NCBI GenBank assembly: GCA_900549685.1
Contig: UROX01000086.1
Coordinates: forward strand, 1-10,474
Length of the DNA stretch: 10,474 nucleotides
DNA from: an uncultured Alistipes sp.
GTDB taxonomy: Bacteria; Bacteroidota; Bacteroidia; Bacteroidales; Rikenellaceae
Reading direction: 5' to 3'
Positions 5,977-10,474 of the stretch are shown piece by piece. The notes below the pieces were generated by a model. It did no database searches. It worked only from the letters and a program-made list of their open reading frames with translations, and had not been told where the DNA came from. A program made the translations under genes and the position numbers. Position 1 is the stretch's first letter, and each line of letters opens with the position of its first letter.

Positions 5977-6458
5977 AATTCAGCAAGCGGCGGAGAAAGG
6001 AGTGCGGCGGAACGGACTTTATAACCGGCCGGCATCGCCGCCGCACTCCGGATAAATGGATTGTCGGGATTCGGATAAGGAAAGGAACGACCCTCTCGCG
6101 GGTGTCGGAGCCGCATTTCCCAGTGTTTGCCTTCCCATATTTCGGGAACCGCGGAGGCTCCGATGTTTTCCGGACCACGGTCGGTAGAGACGCACGGCCG
6201 TCGGACCCGGACGTGCTTTTCCTGTGAAAGAAAAGCCGTCCGGGTTGTGTAGTGGGCGGATGCCCTCCACAAACGTTCACTCACTCGTTTGCAGCAAGGC
6301 ATCGTTCCAGAACCTTCCCGATTCAGTCGTAAATGATCCGGCCTTGGAGAGAGGGCCGTTCCCCGTTCCGTCACGACGCGCACGTCCCTGCCGTCGCCCC
6401 AACGGACGACGGAAAGAAACGATATGTGTTTGGAGATACGGGACGCGCCGGACTTCAT
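5973..6458 (-). CDS. Doubtful ORF upstream of and overlapping the SLOG start
   Basis: A minus-strand frame from ATG 6456-6458 (161 codons) ends in TGA that overlaps the SLOG ATG as ATGA, the classical arrangement of coupled genes. The last 60 or so residues look protein-like (VPEIWEGKHWEMRLRHPREG, then FPYPNPDNPFIRSAAAMPAG). The first 90 are arginine-rich and unconvincing, and the frame stays open further upstream through the noncoding-RNA terminator. I do not recognise any family. It could be a decayed gene whose C-terminal part remains, a genuine small gene, or chance in GC-rich DNA. Confidence 0.22.
   Translation of the reverse strand: MKSGASRISKHISFLSVVRWGDGRDVRVVTERGTALSPRPDHLRLNREGSGTMPCCKRVSERLWRASAHYTTRTAFLSQEKHVRVRRPCVSTDRGPENIGASAVPEIWEGKHWEMRLRHPREGRSFPYPNPDNPFIRSAAAMPAGYKVRSAALLSPPLAEL
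5999..6049. repeat. 12-bp inverted repeat upstream of the SLOG gene
   Basis: GGAGTGCGGCGG (5999-6010) and CCGCCGCACTCC (6038-6049) are perfect complements around a 27-nt loop that itself contains CCGGCCGG. In the SLOG leader this could form a stable RNA hairpin influencing translation or serve as a binding site. Confidence 0.6.
6209..6241. repeat. Hairpin in the gene-poor region
   Basis: GGAC (6209-6212) and GCTTTTC (6215-6221) pair with GAAAAGC (6230-6236) and GTCC (6238-6241) around an 8-nt loop. No T-tract follows, so it is not a clear terminator. It lies inside the doubtful ORF at 5973-6458. Confidence 0.45.
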
Positions 6459-6500
6459 AACCTTTCGAATGGAGATTCGATGAATGCGCCCGTCAGAAAT

Positions 6501-6525
6501 AAAAAAGGGGCGCGGTGTCAGCCCC
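6501..6525 (-). terminator. Intrinsic terminator of the noncoding RNA
   Basis: On the minus strand GGGGC (6525-6521) and GCCCC (6511-6507) form the stem and TTTTTT (6506-6501) the U-tract, then ATTTC. Two bases (6524-6525) are shared with the closing helix of the RNA, so the two helices compete at their junction. Confidence 0.8.
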
Positions 6526-6735
6526 TCATTGCAGGTCTTGGGAACCTTGATCCGGAAGCTGTCCTGCGCCCAAGTCAGTCCCGCTCGTGGAAACGAGCAG
6601 GACATAACATGGACTGACAACCGTTATACCCAGATCAAACAACCTCTTCCGAGGGTCCCAAGTTTGCAATGAGGTATAAAGAGTTGTTTACCCTTTATGT
6701 GTTATGTCCGTCGGTCTATGCCGAGTCATGCGATT
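6501..6735 (-). ncRNA. Candidate structured noncoding RNA with its own promoter and terminator
   Basis: Read on the minus strand, a promoter-like TACCTTTG (6744-6737) is followed by about 225 nt without a credible start or frame, ending in an intrinsic terminator: GGGGC (6525-6521), 9-nt loop, GCCCC (6511-6507), six T (6506-6501). A closing helix pairs 6665-6674 with 6524-6533 (10 bp), extended by 6656-6662 with 6537-6543 (7 bp). Inside are 6633-6638 with 6547-6552, 6611-6618 with 6574-6581 (8 bp), and a 6-bp hairpin 6583-6598 with a 4-nt loop. Extra perfect complements compete or form pseudoknots: 6597-6604 with 6560-6567, 6600-6608 with 6701-6709 (9 bp), 6637-6643 with 6683-6689, 6624-6630 with 6673-6679. 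A 6S-like RNA, a regulator of the element or an uncharacterised Bacteroidales RNA family are possible. Confidence 0.72.
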
Positions 6736-6856
6736 GCAAAGGTAGCATAATTTCAACATTTAGTTTTGAGGTACTATTTGCAAATATATAAAAATATCCG
6801 AATGCACGTTAATTCACGTGTATAAAAATACTTAGTTGGGTCTTCTTTTGCAATCG
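6731..6856. promoter_or_regulatory. Divergent control region with inverted TTTGCAATCG and related sites
   Basis: CGATTGCAAA (6731-6740) and TTTGCAATCG (6847-6856) are a perfect 10-bp inverted pair lying over the -7/start regions of the divergent noncoding RNA and XRE gene. Between them lie a palindrome ATTTGCAAAT (6776-6785) sharing TTGCAA, a CACGT/ACGTG pair (6805-6820) and a direct repeat TATAAAAATA (6787-6796 and 6821-6830). The region is strongly AT-rich. The layout fits an operator set for the adjacent XRE repressor controlling both transcripts; binding is inferred. Confidence 0.55.
6737..6744 (-). promoter_or_regulatory. -7 promoter element of the noncoding RNA
   Basis: The minus strand reads TACCTTTG, an exact match to the Bacteroidetes TAnnTTTG element, placing a start near 6730. 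The upstream region is AT-rich but has no clear -33 box at the usual spacing. The TTTG is part of the 10-mer TTTGCAATCG repeated in inverted orientation at 6847-6856. Confidence 0.6.
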
Positions 6857-7104
6857 TGGGAAAGAAGATAACCAAATATAAAGATAGCACGTTTCAAAAA
6901 TTGCTGGTCGAGCGAATGCAACAACTCCGCAAAGAACACGGCTACTCCCAAGAGGATGTTATCGAGTTCACACATTTGGATGTTTCACGATATGAAACGG
7001 GAGATTCTACACCCACTTTATCCTCCATATTAAAACTTTGTACCTTATATAAACTCACCCTCGGTGAGTTCTTTGCACCTTTGAACTATCCTCCCAAAGA
7101 ATAA
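6856..7104 (+). CDS. XRE-family (Cro/C1-type) transcriptional regulator
   Basis: An 82-residue single-domain regulator. Residues about 12-72 form the Cro/C1 helix-turn-helix: LLVERMQQLRKEHGYSQEDV, then the recognition-helix segment HLDVSRYETGDSTPTLSSIL and KLCTLYKLTLGEFF, including the typical RYE-x-G and P-x-L-x-x-I-L-K-L positions. The start is GTG at 6856; no in-frame ATG lies upstream in the nearby AT-rich stretch. TTCTTTTG at 6843-6850, one mismatch from TAnnTTTG, would place transcription start almost at the GTG, so the mRNA may be leaderless. It is divergent from the noncoding RNA and shares an inverted 10-mer with that promoter, suggesting autoregulation plus control of the RNA. It ends before a terminator shared with the convergent integrase gene. 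Confidence 0.85.
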   Translation: MGKKITKYKDSTFQKLLVERMQQLRKEHGYSQEDVIEFTHLDVSRYETGDSTPTLSSILKLCTLYKLTLGEFFAPLNYPPKE

Positions 7105-7120
7105 GCATTGCGAGATAAGG

Positions 7121-7168
7121 CATTCGAAAAAGAGGCTCAGACATGTATCTGAGCCTCTCTTTCGAATG
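7121..7168. terminator. Bidirectional terminator between XRE and integrase genes
   Basis: Arms 7121-7141 and 7148-7168 form a 21-bp stem with a single mismatch around a CATGTA loop. The core AGAGGCTCAGA/TCTGAGCCTCT is perfect. A-rich and T-rich stretches within the arms allow termination from both convergent genes. Confidence 0.88.
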
Positions 7169-7183
7169 ATTCTTAAGATCGAA

Positions 7184-8413
7184 CTATTGCGCCATCCTGA
7201 ATTTGTCGGCTATCTTCTCGCTCAACACATCCATATCGCGGCCAATTTTATCGTTCGTGATTTTGGCGTATATCTGGGTAGTGGTGATATGCTTGTGCCC
7301 TAACATTTTGCTGACCGTCTCCAACGGTACGCCCTGCGAAAGCGTAACCGTCGTCGAAAATGTGTGCCGCGCCTCATGGATGGTAGGACTGAACGACAGT
7401 CCCGCATGACGAGCGACCTGCCGCAGCGACATATTCATCGAATCACGGTCCTTCACCGGAAACGCCTTGTCGCCGGGAAGCATCAGGCGGCGGTAGCGTG
7501 TTGCGAGTTCTTTGGCCACGGGCAATAATTTGATCCGAAACTGTGTCCCCGTTTTCTGTCGTTTGTCGATAATCCACATATCGCCCTGTTCATCGGTATG
7601 AATGTCGTTGTGGGTCAGTTTTTTCACATCGGCATAGGCCAATCCCGTGAAGCAGCAGAATACGAATATGTCCCGAACGATGGCGGTTTTGTAGTTGGGG
7701 AGTTGCGCATTCATGACTGCCTTCAGTTCCGATTCCGAAAGAAAATGGCGGTCACGGTAAGTGACGTTGAAATGGAACCCGGCGAACGGATCGGAAGCGA
7801 TCCAGCCGTTCCGGAAAGCCGTATAGGTCATTAGCTTCAACTTCTTGACCGGAGTGAGGATGCTCCCCGGAAGCATACCCCGTACCGTCGAAAGGTAAAC
7901 CACGTACTTCTCGATAAACTCCCGTTTCAGCTCCATGAACGGTATATCTTCTAGTTTGTAGGCGTATCGCAGGAATGCAGCGAGATAATTCCGGGCTCTC
8001 GTATAGTTTTCGAGTGTCGAGGCCGCGCGATCTTTGCCGACCCGTTTTCGGGCGAATTCTTCGAGATACTCGTCGAAAGTCTGCAATAAAAGTCGGTAAC
8101 CGTCCCCGAACCCCATCCACGCATTTCTAACCTTTTCGGCGGTCACATACGCATCCCGGTCGCAAATGCGCTGGTACTGTTTGCCGATGTTGGTCTTGAT
8201 GTTTTCCAGTTTCTCGTTGATGCATCGGGCCGCAACGCTTTTACCTGTGGCTTTGTTGGCTCTGGTGTCCCATAGCTTCGGGGAAACCGATAGTTTGCAA
8301 CTGAACTGTGAGATCGTTCCGTTGACGGTGATACGCCCCATGACGGGAACTTTCCCGTTCCGCTCGGCCTGTCGTTTCAGATAGAACAGGACTTTGAAAG
8401 TGCTTCTTGTCAT
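7184..8413 (-). CDS. Tyrosine recombinase / integrase
   Basis: Site-specific recombinase of the Bacteroidetes integrative-element type, 409 residues from the ATG at 8411-8413. The frame opens 8 codons earlier (8437), but MTRSTFKVLFYLKRQAERNG is the family-typical start and has GGAG upstream. Order: N-terminal arm-binding domain (about 1-90), core-binding SAM-like domain (about 105-205), catalytic domain (about 220-400). Catalytic residues seen, in 409-residue numbering: K287 (KRQKTG), H346 and R349 (HEARHTF), H373 (LGHKH) and nucleophile Y382 (TQIYAK). The first arginine is absent: TGLAYAD has alanine at 259 where most relatives have arginine. CTnDOT integrase also lacks this arginine (serine there, from memory), so activity is still likely. 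It presumably integrates and excises this element, with the junction within a few hundred bases of its start. Confidence 0.93.
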   Translation of the reverse strand: MTRSTFKVLFYLKRQAERNGKVPVMGRITVNGTISQFSCKLSVSPKLWDTRANKATGKSVAARCINEKLENIKTNIGKQYQRICDRDAYVTAEKVRNAWMGFGDGYRLLLQTFDEYLEEFARKRVGKDRAASTLENYTRARNYLAAFLRYAYKLEDIPFMELKREFIEKYVVYLSTVRGMLPGSILTPVKKLKLMTYTAFRNGWIASDPFAGFHFNVTYRDRHFLSESELKAVMNAQLPNYKTAIVRDIFVFCCFTGLAYADVKKLTHNDIHTDEQGDMWIIDKRQKTGTQFRIKLLPVAKELATRYRRLMLPGDKAFPVKDRDSMNMSLRQVARHAGLSFSPTIHEARHTFSTTVTLSQGVPLETVSKMLGHKHITTTQIYAKITNDKIGRDMDVLSEKIADKFRMAQ

Positions 8414-8894
8414 AACTCCGAACCTTTTAAAATACATACGTCGATTAGAGTTATTTGTTGCTGAGAAACAAGGCGCAAGAAACAGAAAACCAAACCATTA
8501 AAAGCAAAGTCCGAAAAAAGTCACGGTAACGATTTAGAAGCGTAACTCTTTCCGAACTATGCCTTTTCATGCGGTATAACCGCTGTCCCACTTCCGAAGC
8601 AATACGGATAAAGCGCTATTCCTGTGCGATTTATGCTTTATTGCATCACTCCGTTTTTTTAAGGGCACTCCGATAAAGGACGACCGATCTTTGTTTACGG
8701 CGCATTGTTTCTGTGCGATTATAGGTTTCAGGGCGCCGGTATCGGGCGATGCCGTGCCATTGAGAGGATTTGTACCCCCGTCGTTCATTCGGACGGATTT
8801 GGGGAAACATTTCCGGAAATGTCTGTACATGTGCGGATGATCGCTCTCTTATGCGCTGCCGAAAAAGTGCGGGAACTTTCCGGTGGCATTCAGA
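8414..8894. other. Intergenic region between integrase and host genes, likely junction
   Basis: About 480 bp with no convincing gene. It holds a small hairpin GCGGT/ACCGC (8571-8583), direct repeats CTGTGCGATT (8622-8631 and 8711-8720) and CACTCCG (8647-8653 and 8666-8672), and a perfect 16-bp palindrome (8807-8822). Integrases of this type usually lie next to an element end, so the attachment site is expected here, but no tRNA gene and no convincing long repeat shared with the left part was found. A minus-strand frame at 8567-8830 has no recognisable features and is not called. Confidence 0.45.
8807..8822. repeat. Perfect 16-bp palindrome
   Basis: ACATTTCCGGAAATGT is a perfect palindrome about 70 bp past the end of the glycosidase gene. 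On the minus strand it is followed by TTTCCCC, so it may be a weak terminator for the host operon, or an operator or recombination site. Confidence 0.45.
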
Positions 8895-9746
8895 TCACTC
8901 TTCCTGTCTCGGCAGTACGAGTACGGCATTGGCGACGGGGCGTTCGACCGGGAAGATCAACATACGGTCCGACACGGAATTGACGACGCCGCTTCCCCTG
9001 AGCCACAGGGTCGAGGATCCGCCTCCGTCGAGGTTCAGCGCGGCGACCATACCCAGTTGTCGGCAGGTATAGGCCAGTTCGCAGAAACTCATTCCTGCTG
9101 CATTGTCCTGTCTGCCGTCCACGACGACCAGTACGACCGTTCCGTCGGCTTCGATCCCTATGCAGGACCGGGGATGTCGTTGCGCCCCGTCTTCCCATGC
9201 GAACAGACTCCGGCCGTTCGCGACGAGCAGCGGTCCCGCGACGATGGCACTGCCGTAACGCTCGTACCAGGGCTGCTCTCCGGCTTTCGTCTTCTCGTGG
9301 CCGATTCCGATCTTTCCGTCCCGGTCGATCGTCAGGGCCGCACCGTCGTCCGACCCTTCCATCCGCGGAAAGAGTTCCCCGTCGATTTTAATCACACTGC
9401 TGGCCACGGCCTGCCGGGTTCCCGTCTTGAAGTAACCGCCGTTGATGGCCGCTACGGCACCGTGTGTACGTCCCAGGACCGACGTTTTCGTCCGCAGCGA
9501 ATCCTGAGCCAGTCCGATCCTGTACCGTACGGGATCGATCTCGACGACCGAAATCTGCTGCGGGGAGTCGAACAGACGCAGGCGCGTCTTCTTGCATACG
9601 ATCCCCTCCTTGTCCGAGACGACCGTCCATTTGGTCCGGGCGATGGCCGTCGAGTCGTCGGCGCTTTGGGCCGCGCCGACGAAGAATGTGCACGAAAGCA
9701 TCCATCCCGCCAATAGAAGACGTGCGATACGCGAGGCCTTTTTCAT
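8895..9746 (-). CDS. Exported phosphodiester glycosidase family protein (NAGPA domain)
   Basis: A 283-residue secreted protein. An N-terminal signal (KKASRIARLLLAGWMLSC) carries MLSC at 16-19, which could serve as a lipobox, or cleavage may occur near AAQSA. The mature part matches the NAGPA domain, named after the mammalian enzyme that removes GlcNAc from phosphodiester-linked mannose tags; bacterial members are thought to act on phosphodiester-linked sugars in the envelope. Motifs seen: AAINGGYF (99-106), VAGPLLVANG (169-178), HPRSCIGIEADGTVVLVVVD (191-210) with the following GR, and NLDGGGSSTLW (238-248). Start spacing to the upstream ABC-F gene is 19 bp, indicating one transcript. It is most likely host chromosomal DNA flanking the mobile element. 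The substrate cannot be predicted. Confidence 0.85.
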   Translation of the reverse strand: MKKASRIARLLLAGWMLSCTFFVGAAQSADDSTAIARTKWTVVSDKEGIVCKKTRLRLFDSPQQISVVEIDPVRYRIGLAQDSLRTKTSVLGRTHGAVAAINGGYFKTGTRQAVASSVIKIDGELFPRMEGSDDGAALTIDRDGKIGIGHEKTKAGEQPWYERYGSAIVAGPLLVANGRSLFAWEDGAQRHPRSCIGIEADGTVVLVVVDGRQDNAAGMSFCELAYTCRQLGMVAALNLDGGGSSTLWLRGSGVVNSVSDRMLIFPVERPVANAVLVLPRQEE

Positions 9747-9765
9747 AGATGTTAGTCGCGAGGTC

Positions 9766-10474
9766 CTATTTCGAGTAGAGTTTGTTGAGATTTTCCTGTA
9801 CCCGCTCGTCGAACAGGTAGTCGTCGTACTCCATGTATTTGTCGATCATGCCGTTGGGCGTGATTTCGATGATACGGTCGGCCACCGTGTTGATGAATTC
9901 GTGGTCGTGCGAGGTCATCAGGATATTGCCTTTGAACGACGTGAGGGAGTTGTTGAACGCCTGGATCGACTCCAGATCGAGGTGGTTGGTCGGCGAATCG
10001 AGAATCAGCGTATTGGCCTGCTGGATCATCATGCGGGCGATCATACAGCGCATTTTCTCGCCTCCGGACAGCACATCGACCCGTTTGTGGATCTCTTCGC
10101 CGCTGAAGAGCATTTTACCCAGATAGCCTCTCAGGTAAAGTTCGCTCGTGTCGTCGGAGAATTGCGCCAGCCAGTCCACGATACTCAGCTCGTTGTTGAA
10201 GAACGAGGCGTTGTTCAGCGGCAGGTAGGCCGCGTTGATCGTCACGCCCCACTCGATCGTTCCGCTGTCGGGCGTGTCGTTCCCCGCGATGATTTCGAAG
10301 AGCGCCGTCACGGCCCGCGGTTCGCGGGAGAGGAACGCCACCTTGTCCCCCTTCTCGACGGTGAACGAGATGTTGCTGAAGAGCGTCTCTCCGTTGATCG
10401 TCTTGCTGAGTCCCTCCACGGCGAGAATTTTCGTACCCGCCTCGCGCGAGGGCTGGTAAATGATGCCGGGGTAT
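9766..10474 (-). CDS. ABC-F family ATPase, C-terminal part (second nucleotide-binding domain)
   Basis: The frame is open to the right edge and enters from beyond it (YPGIIYQPSREAGTKILAVE), so this is the C-terminal 235 or so residues of a two-domain ABC-F protein. These are soluble ribosome-associated ATPases involved in translation or antibiotic resistance. The visible domain keeps the signature LSGGEKMRCMIARMM, the following PTNHLDLES and the H-loop SHDHEF. Two key elements are degenerate: the Walker A site reads SREPRAVTA instead of GxxGxGKST, lacking the lysine, and the Walker B end reads LILDSPTNHLD, with serine replacing the catalytic glutamate. YkpA-like members also deviate in Walker A, as I recall. 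Internal GTG 10417-10419 is not the real start because homology extends upstream. It precedes the glycosidase gene in the same operon. Confidence 0.9.
   Translation of the reverse strand, partial: YPGIIYQPSREAGTKILAVEGLSKTINGETLFSNISFTVEKGDKVAFLSREPRAVTALFEIIAGNDTPDSGTIEWGVTINAAYLPLNNASFFNNELSIVDWLAQFSDDTSELYLRGYLGKMLFSGEEIHKRVDVLSGGEKMRCMIARMMIQQANTLILDSPTNHLDLESIQAFNNSLTSFKGNILMTSHDHEFINTVADRIIEITPNGMIDKYMEYDDYLFDERVQENLNKLYSK

Noticed and set aside
6501..6744. tmRNA or RNase P RNA
   Set aside because: No CCA-type tRNA-like end or tag frame for tmRNA and no recognisable RNase P core sequences were seen; 6S-like identity remains open.
8414..8894. tRNA gene as integration target
   Set aside because: No cloverleaf or T-arm-like sequence could be seen next to the integrase.
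8883..9716. A 277-codon plus-strand frame
   Set aside because: It mirrors the glycosidase gene, which has clear family motifs and a signal peptide on the other strand.

Overview
The window looks like chromosomal DNA of a GC-rich member of the Bacteroidales, probably Alistipes or a relative in the Rikenellaceae. This is inferred from the Bacteroidetes-type mobilisation proteins and integrase, several TAnnTTTG-like -7 promoter elements, weak ribosome binding sites and the GC-rich host genes on the right. Most of the window (about 0.4 to 8.8 kb) reads as a mobilisable integrative element inserted beside housekeeping genes.

Layout. 1-134 (-): the first 44 codons of an unidentified ORF running off the left edge, in AT-rich DNA. 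135-542: noncoding, with a nested hairpin at 398-468. 543-2628 (-): the mobilisation pair, a MobC-like accessory protein (2245-2628) and a relaxase (543-2255), overlapping by 11 bp. 2629-3661: about 1 kb without a convincing gene, dense in inverted and direct repeats; it should form the mobC leader and is the best candidate for oriT. 3662-4285 (+): two tandem excisionase-type HTH genes, the first interrupted by TGA where an aromatic residue is expected. 4295-4326: strong terminator. 4365-5162 (-): a lipoprotein of unknown role. 5356-5976 (-): a SLOG/DUF1273-type protein, possibly coupled to a doubtful upstream ORF. 6501-6735 (-): a candidate structured noncoding RNA with its own promoter and terminator. 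6856-7104 (+): a small XRE regulator divergent from that RNA. 7121-7168: bidirectional terminator. 7184-8413 (-): tyrosine integrase. 8414-8894: noncoding, probably holding the element-host junction. 8895-10474 (-): host-type phosphodiester glycosidase and an ABC-F ATPase running off the right edge.

How it may work together. The integrase and HTH proteins would handle excision and integration; MobC and the relaxase would process oriT, with transfer functions supplied in trans because no type IV secretion or coupling protein is visible. The XRE protein and the noncoding RNA share an operator-like inverted repeat over divergent promoters and look like a control module. The lipoprotein and SLOG protein are cargo of unknown function.

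The most unusual items are the noncoding RNA with its competing long helices, the TGA-interrupted HTH gene, the repeat-rich mobC leader, and an ABC-F protein whose second nucleotide-binding domain has lost the Walker A lysine and the catalytic glutamate. The exact ends of the element could not be found by eye.
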